A stretch of 64,000 bases of DNA from Thinopyrum elongatum (GCA_011799875.1 CM022301.1:208043771-208107770), one strand, 5' to 3'. Shown: positions 32,718 to 44,984, numbered from the stretch's first letter. Notes: generated from the sequence alone by a model not told the origin. Translations and numbers: made by a program.

Positions 32718-33754
32718 ATACCGATGCTTTTCACAAGTTTAGCACTAAATATGGACTTGACTCTGAGATAGTAGCCTCTTTCTGTGAATCATTTGCTACT
32801 CATGTTGATCTCCCTAAGGAGAAGTGGTTTAAATATCATCCCCCTATCAAAGAAGAAATTAAAGAACCGGTCATAGCTAAAGATGAAACTATTATTTACA
32901 ATGTTGACCCAGTTGTTCCTACTGCTTATGTTGAAAAACCACCTTTCCCTGTTAGGATAAAGGAACATGCTAAGGTTTCAACTATGGTTCGCAAAAGTAA
33001 TATTAGAGCACCTAAACCTACTGAACAAATTAAAGTAGAACCTAGTGTTGCTATGGTTAAAGATCTCTTGGTAGAAAATATTGATGGGCATGTTATTTAC
33101 TTATGTGATGAAGCTGCTAGAATTGCCAAACCCGATGAAAAAGATAAACATAGACCTGTTGTTGGCATGCCTGTTGTCTCAGTTAAAATAGGAGACCATT
33201 GTTATCATGGCTTATGTGATTTAGGTGCTAGCGTGAGTGCTATTCCTTTTACCTTATACCAAGAAATTATGAATGACATAGCACCCGCTGAAATAGAAGA
33301 CATAGATGTTACTATTAAACTTGCTAATAGAGACACCATCGCACCTCTTGGGATTGTTAGAGATGTTGAAGTCTTGTGTGGGAAAATAAAATATCCTACT
33401 AATTTTCTAGTTCTTGGTTCCCGACAAGATGACTTATGTCCCATTATCTTTGGTAGACCTTTCTTGAACACTGTCAATGACACTATTGATTATCATAAAC
33501 AAACTGTCAGTGTTAGCTTTGGTGATGAGTCTCATGAGTTTAATTTTTCCAAGTTTAATAGACAACCTCATAAGAAAGAATTACCTAGTAAGGATGAAAT
33601 AATTGGTCTTGCTTCTATTGCCATGCCTCCTACAGATCCACTTGAACAATATTTGCTAGACCATGAAAATGATATGCACATGCATGAAAGAAATGAAATA
33701 GATAAAAAAAATCTTCGAATAACGACCTCTGCTAAAACACAATTTGCCTATTGA
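32651..33754 (+). pseudogene. C: Gag C-terminus and aspartic protease
   Basis: An open frame of 367 codons. The acidic linker is followed by the protease active site 'GLCDLGASVSAIP' (about residues 193-205) and 'IIFGRPFL' (about 270-277). Protease residues look intact. The frame ends at TGA near 33,752 through a frameshift; the next part is read from 33,744 in another frame. Confidence 0.83.
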
Positions 33755-34702
33755 AACTCTAGGAGGTCCTCCTCCACCTAAAGGTGATCCTGTGTTTGAA
33801 TTAAAACAATTACCTAACACTTTGAAATATGCTTATCTTGATGAGAAAAAGATATATCCTGTTATTATTAGTGCTAACCTTTCAGAACATGGAGAAGAAA
33901 TATTATTGAAAATTTTGAAGAAGCACTGAGCTGCTATTGGATATACTCTTGATGATCTTAAGGGCATTAGTCCCACTCTCTGTCAGCACAAGATTAATAT
34001 GGAACCTAATGCTAGACCCGTTGTTGATCATCAACGACGTTTGAATCCTAAGATGAAAGAAGTGGTAAGAACTGAAATATTAAAGCTTCTGGAAGCAGGT
34101 ATAATTTATCCCATAGCTGATAGTAGATGGGTAAGCCCCGTTCATTGTGTTCATAAGAAGGGAGGTATTACCGTTGTTCCTAATGATAAAAATGAACTCA
34201 TTCCACAAAGAATTGTTACTGGCTATAGAATGGTAATTGATTTTAGAAAATTAAATAAAGCAACTAGAAACGATCATTACCCTTTGCCTTTTATTGATCA
34301 AATGCTAGAAAGATTATCAAAGCACACACACTTTTGCTTCCTTGATGGATATTCTGGCTTTTCGCAAATACCAGTCTCACAACCTGATCAAGAGAAAACC
34401 ACCTTTACTTGCCCTTTTGGAACTTATGCTTATAGACATATGCCTTTTGGTTTATGCAATGCACCTGCTACCTTTCAAAGATGCATGACTGCTATACTCC
34501 CTGATTTTGTGAAAAGATTGTTGAGGTTTTCATGGATGATTTTTCTATATATGGAACTTCTTTTGATGATTGCTTGAGCAACCTTGATCGAGTTTTGCAG
34601 AGATGTGAGCAAACTAATCTTGTCTTGAATTGGGATAAGTGCCACTTTATGGTTAATGAAGGTATTGTTTTGGGGCATAAAATTTCTGAATGAGGTATTG
34701 AG
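33744..34702 (+). pseudogene. C: reverse transcriptase, broken by stop and frameshift
   Basis: 33,744-33,929 is the protease-RT link, ending in TGA (33,927-33,929) where a CGA is likely ancestral. 33,999-34,500 shows RT signatures: 'RMVIDFRKLNKAT', 'FCFLDGYSGFSQIPVSQ', 'MPFGLCNAPATFQRCM'. A frameshift near 34,505 moves the catalytic 'FMDDF' (about 34,531) into another frame. A TGA at 34,691-34,693 follows. Not functional. Confidence 0.88.
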
Positions 34703-36154
34703 GTGGACCAAGCTAAAGTTGATGCAATTGAGAAAATGCCATGTCCTAAAGATATTAAAGGTATTCATAGTTTTCTCGGTCATGCTGGTTTCTATAGGAG
34801 GTTTATTAAAGACTTCTCTAAAATTTCTAGGCCTCTTACAAATCTTTTACAAAAGGATGTTCCATTTGTTTTTTATGATGATTGTGTAGAAGCCTTAGAA
34901 ACACTTAAGAAAGCCTTAATTTCTGCACCTATTGTTCAACCACTTGATTGGAACTTGCCTTTTGAAATTATGTGTGATGCTAGTGATTATGCTGTTGGTG
35001 CTGTTCTAGGACAAAGAGTTGATAAGAAATTAAATGTCATTCATTATGCTAGCAAAACTCTAGACAGTGCCCAAAGAAATTATGCTACCACTGAAAAAGA
35101 ATTTTTAGCAGTTGTGTTTGCTTGTGATAAACTCAGATCTTACATTGTTGATTCTAAAGTTATTGTTCACACCGATCATGCTGCTATTAAATATCTTATG
35201 GAAAAGAAAGATGCTAAACCAAGACTTATTAGGTGGGTTCTCTTGCTACAAGAATTTGATTTACATATCACTGATAGAAAAGGAGCCGAGAACCCCGTAG
35301 CTGATAACTTGTCTAGGTTAGAAAATATTCTTGATGACCCACTACCTTTTGATGATAGCTTTCCTGATGGACAACTAGTTGCAATAAATGTTTCTCAAAA
35401 TACTCATTGGTATGCTCACTATGCTAATTATATTGTTGCTAAATATATACCACCTAGTTTTACATACCAACAAAAGAAAAAATTCTTCTATGATTTAAGA
35501 TATTACTTTTGGGATGACCCACATCTTTATAAAGAAGGAGTAGATGGTATTATTAGACGTTGTGTACCTGAGCATGAACAGGAACAAATCATACGAAAAT
35601 GTCACTCCAAAGCTTATGGAGGGCATCATGCGGGAGATAGAACTGCTCATAAGGTATTGCAATATGGTTTTTATTGGCCTACTCCCTTCAAGGATGCCCG
35701 TAAGTTTGTTTTATCTTGTGATGAATGCCAAAGAATTGGTAATATCGGTAAGCGTCAAGAAATGCCTATGAATTATTCACTTGTTGTTGAACCATTTCAT
35801 GTTTGGGGTTTTGATTATATGGGACCTTTTCCTTCCTCTAATGGGTATACACATATTTTGGTTGTTGTTGATTACGTTACTAAGTGGGTAGAAGCTATTC
35901 CAACTAGTAGTGTTGATCATAACACTTCCATTAAAATGCTTAAAGAAGTTATTTTCCCGAGGTTTGGAGTCCCTAGATATTTAATGACTGATGGTGGTTC
36001 ACACTTTATTCATGGTGCTTTCCATAAAATGCTTGCTAAATATGATGTTAACCATAGAATTGCTTCACCCTATCATCCTCAATCTAGTGGTCAAGTTGAA
36101 CTTAGCAATAGAGAAATAAAACTTATATTACAAAAAACTATTAATAGGTCCTGA
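34703..36154 (+). pseudogene. C: RT thumb, RNase H and integrase core
   Basis: 483 codons are open. RNase H has Asp-92 in '[10 protein letters not shown]', '[10 protein letters not shown]' and Asp-158 in 'HTDHAAIKY'. The integrase zinc domain is '[11 protein letters not shown]…CDECQ' (about 306-342). The catalytic triad is complete with D371 ('GFDYMGPF'), D430 ('MTDGG') and E466 ('GQVEL'), giving the D,D-35-E spacing. The frame ends at TGA 36,152-36,154, where A has CGA; this stop separates the C-terminal domain. Confidence 0.9.
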
Positions 36155-36754
36155 AAGAATTGGTCTAAGAAATTAGATGATGCACTTTGGGCCTACAGAA
36201 CAGCATATAAAAATCCTATGGGTATGTCTCCCTATAAAATGGCTTATGGAAAAGCTTGTCATTTGCCTCTTGAGTTAGAACATAGAGCTTATTGGGCAAT
36301 TAAAGAACTCAACTATGATTTCAAACTTGCCGGTGAAAAGAGGTTATTTGATATTAGCTCACTAGATGAATGGAGAACCCAAGCCTATGAAAATGCCAAG
36401 TTATTTAAAGAAAAAGTTAAAAGATGGCATGACAAAAGAAACCAAAAGCGGGAATTTAAAGTTGGAGAATATGTTCTTTTGTACAACTCTCGTTTCAGAT
36501 TCTTTGCAGGAAAACTTCTCTCCAAATGGGAAGGACCATATATCATCGAGGAGGTTTATCACTCTGGAGCTATCAAAATAAATAATGCCGAAGGTACTAA
36601 CCCGAAGGTGGTCAATGGGCAAAGAATTAAACACTATATCTCAGGTACGCCTATTAATGTTGAAAGCAATATTATTCAAACCATGACACCGGAGGAACAC
36701 ATAAAAGAAACCTTCCGGAACACTCCAGAATCCCTAAAAAGAGGAGGTACGTGA
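36155..36754 (+). pseudogene. C: integrase C-terminal domain
   Basis: It continues the integrase after the TGA: 'MGMSPYKMAYGKACHLPLELEH', then 'KVGEYVLLYNSRFRF', 'SKWEGPYIIEEVY'. It ends at TGA near 36,752, slightly longer than in A. Confidence 0.87.
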
Positions 36755-36853
36755 TACGGTAAGTAAACGGACTCCAAAAAATCCGCAAAAATATTTTCTG
36801 TTAGTTTTGGAATATTTTAAAAATTAGGAAAATAAGAAACAACCAGGAAGGCA

Positions 36854-36927
36854 CCCGAGGGGGGCACAAGGCACCAGGGCGCGCCTGGGCCCCCTGGCAC
36901 GCCCAGGTGGGTTGTGCCCACCTCGGG
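36854..36927. repeat. GC-rich inverted repeat, internal copy of C
   Basis: Same position and design as 5,317-5,390 in A: 'cccgagg… gcgcgcctgg' pairs with 'ccctggc.cgccc… cctcggg'. Confidence 0.75.
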
Positions 36928-36983
36928 AACCTTCCCGACTCCGTTTTCCTCCCGTTTGCTTGTTTCCCAAAATAAAAAATCTT

Positions 36984-36989
36984 TATATA
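36984..36989 (+). promoter_or_regulatory. Putative internal TATA box of C
   Basis: TATATA in 'ctttatatacccc', as in A (5,449), upstream of the extra ORF. Confidence 0.45.
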
Positions 36990-37071
36990 CCCCCCAAACG
37001 TATTGACCACCGTATCACGGAGAAATCTTCTGTTCTTCTTTCTTGCTATTTTCTGACAGATCTAGATCGCC

Positions 37072-37692
37072 ATAGCTGCTTCGAGCTCCTCCAAGGACAA
37101 GTTCTTCGAGAACGTCATCAAACCGTATTTGCGGGAGGTGATGCAGCACCCTCAAGCCATTGAGATGCGTGAGGGGGTGCTCCACATCCGGGACATCCAA
37201 GGTCCCAAGGGGACGGGAACCGTGGATGCCAGGCTCGAAGCTATGGAGCAGGGGGTCTTCAAGTGCAAGGGGATGGTGGAACGTGGACTCAATGCCAATC
37301 ACCTCATGATCGTGGATTACACCCGTGATCTCAAGGTGGATGGCAAATCCATGAAGGACATCATCTTCACCTTCAACGAGCAAATCAAATTTCTGCAAAG
37401 CCAAATCGATGATCTCCAAAACCAAGTCTTTGAATATGAGGCAAGGTTTAAAGGTATGAGTTTGGCTGCCAGTTGCAGGACTCGTGAGACTCGCTCCTCC
37501 TCTTATGATGGTGAGATATTGCCATGGAAATGGAAGATAAGATCGCTACTACCTCATCACCACCACCACCTTCTTCATCACCAAAGGAGACTTGAGTTCA
37601 TGGTATGGGCACTCCCCTTGGCTGGTGCCAAGCTTGCGGGAGGTGCCCCGGTATCGTATCACCACAACTATCTTTGTTTTTATCTATTTTAG
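37072..37692 (+). pseudogene. C: extra ORF, start lost and frameshifted
   Basis: Partner of the A ORF at 5,537-6,061. The start codon reads ATA ('cgccatagct' against 'cgcaatggtc' in A). The coiled-coil-like part ('FNEQIKFLQSQIDDLQNQV') is conserved. A one-base deletion near 37,531 (tggaaatgg against tggaaactgg) shifts the C-terminus. Function unknown. Confidence 0.75.
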
Positions 37693-39093
37693 TTTGATCT
37701 TTAGTTATCCTATGATTTAGTTGAATAAAAGTTTAGTTTGATCCTTTCTTTTCGAGTGCTTGCTTAGTGATCTATCGATGTAATCATGTGCGAGATATAT
37801 AATAAAGAGTAGTTTGAGTTTTGTTTCTTTACTTTAATGTTTCAATAAAAGAAAGGAAAATAAATGAATAAGATCATATGCTAATCTTATGGTAAGTAAT
37901 GACATCACATATGGAAAAGTATAAGTGGTAAAATTTATTGGAGATTGACAAACATAGCATTGGTCAATGATGCAATTCATGAAAGAATTAATAAGGGAAG
38001 AGAAGATTCACATGCAAATACACTATCATGGAAATCTTTTATGATTGTGAGCCCCCATTAAATATTTTGTGTCAAAATAGTTGATGTTGGACAAGGAAGA
38101 CAACGTAATTATTTATGTTTGTTCATATTCACATAGAAGTTATATTGTCATAGATACTACTTATGCATCCAAAAACCCTAAACCCAAATCTTATTTTGAG
38201 AGTCCACCATACCTACCTATGGATTGAGTAAGATCCTTCAAGTAAGTTGTCATCGGTGCAATAAGGAAATAAAAATTGCCTCTAAATGTGTTGGATCATT
38301 TAGTGTAAGAGAAATTGAGCGTTGTACGAACTTGTGATGGCAAAGTAATAAAAGCGACGGACTGCATAATAAAGGTTGCTATCATAAGGGGCAATATAAC
38401 GTGGCATTCTTTTGCATTAAGGGATTTGGCATACAAACAAATAAGTGCATGACAACCTCTGCTTCCCTTTGCGAAGGGCCTATCTTTTACTTTTATGCAT
38501 TTACTTTTATGTAAGAGTCAAAAGTTTTCTTCCCTATTCCTTTTTATTTTCTCTTTTTGCAAGAATCATGTGGTGAGGAAAGATCTAGGCACATATATCC
38601 AGTTGGATATGAGTGGGCATGAGTTATTATTGTTGACATCACCCCTGAGGTGAATACGTTGGGAGGCGAAACTATAAGCCCCTATCTTTCTATGTGTCCG
38701 GTTGAAACTTTTTGTTCATGGGTACGATGTGAGTGTTAGCAATCATAGAAGATTAAATGATGGTTGAGTATGTGGACTTGCCTAAAGGCTCTGATACGTG
38801 ACCCTTCCTGAAAATATGATGAATTATAGTTGCAAAGTTGACTGAGAACATAGTTTGTTGGTTTTCAATAAGGTTTATGCTTTATACTTCAATGTTGTGA
38901 TGAATTGTTACTTGTTCATGGAAAGTTATATGATAAAAGTTACTTGATAAAGTTTTATGTTAAAGTTCCTTGCTGTTATAATAATATGCATGATGCTTCT
39001 ATGTCCGTATTTTGTTTTTATCGACACCTCTCTGTCTATGCATGTGGGCATGTTTTTCGATTTTGGTTTTTCGCTTGAGGACAAGCGAGGTCT
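37693..39093 (+). other. Non-coding 3' internal region of C
   Basis: Colinear with 6,140-7,630 of A, with one deletion of about 50-60 bp near 38,150. Conserved block I at about 38,160-38,225, block II at about 38,455-38,495. The motif 'cttgaggacaagc' lies near 39,075. No credible genes. Confidence 0.75.
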
Positions 39094-39107
39094 AAGCTTG
39101 GGGGGGT
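39094..39107 (+). promoter_or_regulatory. Polypurine tract of C
   Basis: 'aagcttgggggggt' lies immediately before the 3' LTR. Confidence 0.75.
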
Positions 39108-40625
39108 TGATACGTCCATTTTGCATCATGTTTTCCTACTGTTATTTATAATGTTTTTATGCATAATAATGCTTTTGGGAGTAATTCTAATGCCTTTTCT
39201 CTCATAATATGCAAGGTTTACACAAAGAGGGAGAATACCGGCAGCTGGAATTCTGGACCTAAAAAAGCTACGTCAGAGTTACCAATTCTGCACATCTCCA
39301 AATGAGCTGAAAATTTACGGAGAATTGTTTTGGAATATATGAAGAATATTGGAGCAAATAACTACCAGAGGGGGCCCACCAGGTGGGCACAACCCACCTG
39401 GGCGCGCCAGGGAGCCCAGGCGCGCCCTGGTGGGTTGTGCCCTCCTCGGCCCACCTCCGGTGCCCCTCTTCTAGTATATAAGTCATTTTGACCTAGAAAA
39501 AATAGGAGAGGACTTTCGGGACGAAGCGCCGCCATCTCGAGGCAGAACTTGGGCAGGAGCACTTTTGCCTTCCGGTGGAGCGATTCCGTCGGGGAAACTT
39601 CCCTCCCGGAGGGGGAAATCATCGCCATCGTCATCACCAACAACTCTCCTATCTTTGGGAGGGCCATCTCCATCAACATCTTCAATAGCACCATCTCCTC
39701 TCAAACCCAAGTTCATCTCTTGTGTTCAATCTTTGTACTGGAACCTTAGATTGGTACTTTTGGGTGACTAGTAGTGTTGATTACATCTTGTAGTTGATTA
39801 CTATATGGTTTATTTGGTGGAATATTATATGTTCAGATCCATTATGCTATTTAATACCCCTCGGATCTTGAGCATGATTATTATTTGTGAGTAGTTACTT
39901 TTGTTCTTGAGGTCATGGGAGAAGTCATGTTGCAAGTAATCATGTGAACTTGATATGTGTTCGATATTTTGATGATATGTATGTTGTGATTCCCTTAGTG
40001 GTGTCATGTGAACGTCGACTACATGGCACTTCACCATATTTGGGCCTAAGGGAATGCATTGTGGAGTAGTTATTAGATGACGGGTTGCTAGAGTAACAGA
40101 AACTTAAACCCTAGTTTATGCGCTATTTCGTAAGGGACTGATTTGGATCCAAAAGTTTAATGCTATGGTTAGATTTTATCTTAATACTTTTCTCGTAGTT
40201 GCGGATGCTTGCGAGGGGGTTAATCATAAATAGGAGGTTTGTTCAAGTAAGAACAACACCTAAGCACCGGTCCACCCACATATCAAATTATCAAAGTAGC
40301 GAACACGAATCAAACCAACATGATGAAAGTGATATGATGAAATTCCCGTGTACCCTCAAGAACGCTTTGCTTATCATAAGAGACCGTTTTGGCCTGTCCT
40401 TTGCCACAAAAGCATTGGGCTACCTTGCTGCACTTTATTTACCGTTACCGTTACTTGCTCGTTACAAATTATCTTGCTATCAAACTACCTGTTACCGACT
40501 ATTTCAGTGCTTGCAGAAAATACCTTGCTGAAAACCACTTGTCATTTCCTTCTGCTTCTCGTTGGGTTCGACACTCTTACTTATCGAAAGGACTACGATT
40601 GATCCCCTATACCTATGGGTCATCA
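39108..40625 (+). repeat. 3' LTR of C
   Basis: 1,518 bp, TG…CA. Inverted repeat at about 39,378-39,450; TATATAA at 39,475-39,481. It matches the 5' LTR with scattered substitutions. Confidence 0.95.
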
Positions 40626-40967
40626 GGCTCACGCAGCCTAACAAGGAACTCCAACGCCGTGTCTCTGACATGGCCCTCCAGTACTGTCGAAGCGGCTGGG
40701 GGAGGAGTGGCCGAGCCACCGCCGCGTCCTCCTCAGCCCCGAGCACCGCGCCATCCACGACCATGTACTGCGGCTCTGCCTTGTGCACTTGATCCTGCCT
40801 CTGCGTCCCCAGCAGGGGCAGGGATACGGTGCCGAGAGGAAGCCCTTGTCGTCGATGTCGGAGCTCGACCGCGCCCTCTTCCCCTCACCATGGTGGAAGA
40901 AAGGCGCAAGAAAAAGAAGAAGATGCGTGGATGAGCCTTTCCGTACTCCTCCATGCTCCCTTTTATA
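40626..40967 (-). pseudogene. Antisense gene in G, 5' part with its own TATA box
   Basis: On the minus strand, TATAAAA (plus 40,961-40,967) is followed about 70 bp on by an ATG in good context ('accatggtgagg', plus 40,889-40,891). The coding-like DNA that follows is GC-rich and basic at the start ('MVRGRGRGR'). Before C inserted, this strand led into the B3-like ORF at 29,989-30,387. The B3 frame is the same as that of this ATG once C and one TSD are removed, but a stop near 40,733 shows further damage or an intron. TATA plus ATG support a separate transcription unit; exact structure is uncertain. Confidence 0.45.
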
Positions 40968-41452
40968 GCGGAGCGTGGCAGGGGGCTGGCTCCCCACCAC
41001 CCTGTGGTAACCGCCCTTCTCCTCCAATCCGGTTCATCTGTGCCACTGACGATGTCCAGATTCGCCGGCCACCCTCCTGCGCCAATCCATGGCGCCGCGC
41101 CTTCTGCCACGGCACTCATTCCCGCGTCTTGCGCGTTCGCCACCAACCCTGCGCAGTGCATGCGTCGTACGTGGCGGAAACGGCAGGAGTGGTGGGGTGA
41201 GTAAATTGGCAGTTACCTCCCCGAATCTCGAAGGCGCTTCAATCAATTCCCCGAACGTGGGCGTCCCACGATCAATTACGTGGGTAGCCCCACTCCATTC
41301 AGCACGACTTGCGGGAAAACCGGGAACTGGTTTTGATTCCTGAAGAAGCAAAGAAGATCTCAGAAACATGGATCCAGTCGCATCTTGGTCAGGATGCACG
41401 CCTGCATTTTCTTAGGGCGTACCCTAATGATGCCTGGCAGCACATGTGGGCC
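40968..41452. other. G: region between antisense promoter and 3' LTR
   Basis: GC-rich DNA that may contain upstream promoter sequence for the antisense gene. Overlapping open frames on both strands show no domain. No other feature seen. Confidence 0.4.
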
Positions 41453-41467
41453 AGGCCCGGGGGCTAC
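41453..41467 (+). promoter_or_regulatory. Polypurine tract of G
   Basis: 'aggcccgggggctac' abuts the 3' LTR; a purine-rich GGGGGCTAC of this kind is usual in Tat elements. Confidence 0.7.
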
Positions 41468-42414
41468 AGTCGGTGCAACAAACATTGGCGTTTGTCGAAC
41501 CGAGCTCGTGCGCAGGCGTACCGTCGATCATACATCCAAGCATCAATGCATGATACGAAATCAAGCCAGAGAAGCCGCTCTTCGTGAGATCAAGGAGAGC
41601 ATTAAGAAGAACAAGACAGCAAGATATCACCTTGGGAAAGCCTCCCTTGCTGGGCAGGAGAGCCTGGCCAGGTCGAGGCCGCCCCGAGGACAAGTCCAGG
41701 TTTACCCCGGCAGGCCTGCCGGGGTCGCCAAGGCCAAACCCCGCCAAGCTCTTTTTCAACGAGGAATCCCCACCAAGACACCACCGCTCCACCTCATCGC
41801 ACCCAAGTCACTCATCCATGCGGTGTCAAGGTGTTAAGCAACCAGGTGTATCCTCTCGAGCACATGGCAGCATCAAGGAGAAGAGATTAGCTTTATTGAC
41901 ACCCGTCCAGGAGGCGTGTCAAGCAGATAAGAAGAGGCAGATCAGCAGCGTGACAGGCTTGCCGGGATTCGCCCTCGACATGACACCTAGCAGTGCATTT
42001 AATGCACTTTGTCTTAACTACCAGAGTTAGGTATGATAGCACTGTTAGCTATCTAATCACACCCAAATGACTGTTTTGCCATTGTGGTTGCCCCTTAGCT
42101 TATAAAAGGAGGCCTGAGGCAACCTAGCAAGGGGTTCGAACACTTCGTCCCCCAGCATCTGTAAGCTCACGTTGCTTCCCCCAAGGCATCCTTGCCGGGC
42201 CAGAGCGCGTCGAGCCTTCTTCCATCTCCAAATTAATCCACTAAAGCAGGAGTAGGATTTTACGCTGCAAAGCGGCCCGAACCTGGGTAAAAGAGAAGGA
42301 GTCCATCGCCGTCCTGTCTCCACTGCTTCTGCTCTTTGTGCAACGTGGCCGTCCCCATGCCAAACCACAAAGGGGCAGCTCTGCCCCATAGGTGATCGTG
42401 CTTCCACGCCGACA
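41468..42414 (+). repeat. 3' LTR of G (947 bp)
   Basis: It matches 23,344-24,291. The first base is A instead of T ('agtcggtgc'), so the terminal TG is lost. TATAAAA at 42,101-42,107. Followed by TSD TGGAC. Confidence 0.92.
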
Positions 42415-42419
42415 TGGAC

Positions 42420-43262
42420 GGTGATGGGTTGGATGAGATTTATCATGTAATCGAGTTAGTTTTGTTAGGGCTTGATCCCTAGTATCCACTATGTTCTGAG
42501 ATTGATGTTGCTATGACTTTGTTATGCTTAATGCTTGTCACTAGGGCCCGAGTGCCATGATTTCAGATCTGAACCTATTATGTTTTCATGAATATATGTG
42601 TGTTCTTGATCCTATCTTGCAAGTTATATGCACCTATTACGTGTTATGATCCGCATACCCCAAGGTGACAATAATTGGGATTCTTTCCGGTGATTACCGT
42701 AGTTTGAGGAGTTCATGTATTCACTAAGTGCTAATGCTTTGTTTCGGTTCTATATTAAAAGGAGGCCTTAATATCCCTTAGTTTCCTTATGGACCCCACT
42801 GCCATGGGATGGTAGGACAAAAGATGTCATGCAAGTTCTTTTCCATAAGCATGTATGACTATATACGAAATACATGCCTACATTACATTGATGAATTGGA
42901 GCTAGTTCTGTGTCGCTCTAGGTTATAACTGCTACATGATGAATATCATCCAACGCAATTATCCATCGCTGATCCAATGCTTACGCTTTTTCATATATTG
43001 ATCTTTGCTAAGTTACTTTCGCCATTGCTGTTGTTACAATCACTACAAAATTGCTACTATTGCCGTTACTATCAACTATCATACTTCTTTGCTACTGATC
43101 ACCTTGCTACCGATATTAAGTCTTTCAGGTGTGGTTGAATTGACAATTCAACTGCTAATACTTGCGAATATTCTTTGGCTCCCCTTGTGTCGAATCAATA
43201 AATTTGGGTTGAATACTCTACCCTCGAAAACTGTCGCGATCCCCTATACTTGTGGGTTATCA
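42420..43262 (+). repeat. 3' LTR of B, second part
   Basis: It resumes 'ggatgagatttatcatg' exactly where the 5' LTR of B reads at 16,155. It includes the ~530 bp missing from the 5' LTR and ends 'gtgggttatca'. Total 3' LTR is 1,396 bp. Confidence 0.92.
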
Positions 43263-43422
43263 GCCGTCGACTTGAGGATGCTCATGCTGCCACTGTCGTG
43301 CCATCGTCGCTTCCCACATCGGCTCGTGCGGTTCTCCGTGATCCTGCGTGGCGTTCTACCATGCAAGACGAGTATGATGCTTTGCAGGCCAACCGCACCT
43401 GGACTCTTTTGTCTCGACCTCG
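43263..43422 (+). pseudogene. H: linker to RT, third piece
   Basis: About 53 codons ('RRLEDAHAATVVPSS' and 'WRSTMQDEYDALQANRTW') are typical of the start of the copia RT region. The frame is kept with 15,613 on the left and 62,693 on the right. B ends on one side and D begins on the other. Confidence 0.88.
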
Positions 43423-44984
43423 TGCTACTTCTTGAGCTTGCATTGATTTTTTCCTTGAAGAGGAAAGGGTGATGCAGCAAAGTAGAGATAAGTATTTCCC
43501 TCAGTTAAGAACCAAGGTATCAATCCAGTAGGAGGCACAAGCAAGTCTCCAATCTATGCACCTGCACAAACTAACAAACACTTGCACTCAACGCGAAAAA
43601 GGGGTTGTCAATCCCTTCACGGTCTCGAACAAGAGTGAGATCTAATAGAGATAGTTATAAAAGATTACTAAAACGTAAAACAAAGTAAAAACAAATAAAT
43701 TGCAGCAATGTATTTTTGGGTTTTTTGGTTTATAGATCTGAAAATATATGATGGAAAATAGACCCGGGGGCCATAGGTTTCACTAGAGGCTTCTCTCTTG
43801 AAAGAAAATAATACGGTGGGTGAACAAATTACTGTCGAGCAATTGATAGAAAAGCGCAAAGTTATGACGATATCCAAGGCAATGATTATGAATATAGGCA
43901 TCACGTCCGTGTCAAGTAAACCGAAACTTCACACTTCGACCGACTCCTGCCTGCATCTAGAGTATTAAGTTCATAAGAATAGAGCAACACTTTAAGTAAG
44001 ATGACATGATGTAGAGGGATAAACTCAAGCAATATGATGAAAACCCCATCTTTTTACCCTTGATGGCAACAATACAATATGTGCCTCACTACCCCTACTA
44101 TGTCACTGGGTGAGGACACCGCAAGATTAAACCCAAAACTAAGCACCTCTCCCATTGCAAGAAAAACCAATCTAGTTGGCCAAACCAAACCGATAATTCG
44201 AAGAGAAATACAAAGATATTAAATCATGCATAAAAGAGTTCAGAGAAGACTCAAATAATATTCATAGATAATCTGATCATAAATCCACAATTCATCGGAT
44301 CTCGACAAACACACCACAAAAGAATATTACATCCGATAGATCTCCAAGAAAATTGAGGAGAACATTGTATTGAAGATCAAAGAGAGAGAGAAGAAGCCAT
44401 CTAGCTACTAGCTATGGACCCGTAGGTCTGTGGTAAACTACGCACGCTTCATTGGAAGGGCAGCAAGGTTGATGTAGAGGCCCTCCGTGATCGAATCCTC
44501 CCTCCGGCAGGGTGCCGGAAAAGGCCCCAATATGGGATCTCACGGGAACAGAGGCTTGCGGTGGCGGAAAAGTATTTTGGTGGACCCTTCTGTTGGTTTG
44601 GGAATATTTGGAAATTTATAGCACAAGAATTAGGGTTGGAGGACTCCTGAGGGGCCCACAAGCCAGGGAAGCCCCCCTAGGGCGCGGCCTCAGGGCTAGT
44701 GGTGCCCTCGGGACTCTTCTGGGCCCCTCTCCAAGCTCCGTGGATGTCTTCTGGTCCAAGAAAAATCATCGTAAAAGTTTTATTCTGTTTGGACTCTGTT
44801 TGATATTCCTTTTCTGTAAAACTCAAAAACAAGGAAAAAACAGAAGCTGGCACTAGGCTCTAGGTTAATAAGTTAGTCCCAAAAATAATATAAAATAGCA
44901 TATTAATGCATATAAAACATCCAAAACAGATGATAATAATAGCATGGAACAATCAAAAATTATAGATACGTTGGAGACATATCA
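43423..44984 (-). repeat. 3' LTR of D (1,562 bp)
   Basis: On the plus strand it reads 'tgctacttcttgagc' to 'ggagacatatca'. It has a small deletion near 43,925 relative to the other D LTR. Confidence 0.93.

Larger units (their letters stand above)
30388..40625 (+). mobile_element. Element C: full-length Athila-lineage Ty3/gypsy retrotransposon (10.2 kb)
   Basis: LTRs at 30,388-31,904 and 39,108-40,625 (1,517 and 1,518 bp), TSD GGCTC. Order: primer-binding site, gag, protease, RT, RNase H, integrase, extra ORF, non-coding region, polypurine tract. RT before integrase is the gypsy order, and the integrase 'LPLELEHRAYWAIKELN' is Athila-like. All genes carry stops or frameshifts. It is the same family as A and the innermost layer of the B-G-C nest. 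Confidence 0.95.
23344..42414 (+). mobile_element. Element G: Tat-lineage Ty3/gypsy retrotransposon, hosts C
   Basis: LTRs at 23,344-24,291 and 41,468-42,414 (948 and 947 bp). TSD TGGAC at 23,339-23,343 and 42,415-42,419. The 5' LTR of B at about 16,140 ('gctggacggtgatg') is the empty site. The order is protease, RT, RNase H, second RNase H, integrase; the second RNase H domain marks the Tat lineage. An antisense ORF with a B3-like domain lies 3' of integrase. C (30,388-40,625) is inserted within that antisense gene. Confidence 0.92.
15614..43262 (+). mobile_element. Element B: Athila-lineage non-autonomous retrotransposon, hosts G
   Basis: It starts 'tgatacatctccgtcg' and ends 'gtgggttatca'. 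The flanks are GCCAT (15,609-15,613) and GCCGT (43,263-43,267), a 5-bp TSD with one transition. The order is truncated 5' LTR, gag, protease, extra ORFs, non-coding 3' region, polypurine tract, 3' LTR. RT, RNase H and integrase are absent, so it would depend on a relative for movement. G with C inside (23,344-42,414) interrupts the 3' LTR. Sabrina-type elements of Triticeae have this plan, but the family is not verified. Confidence 0.87.
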
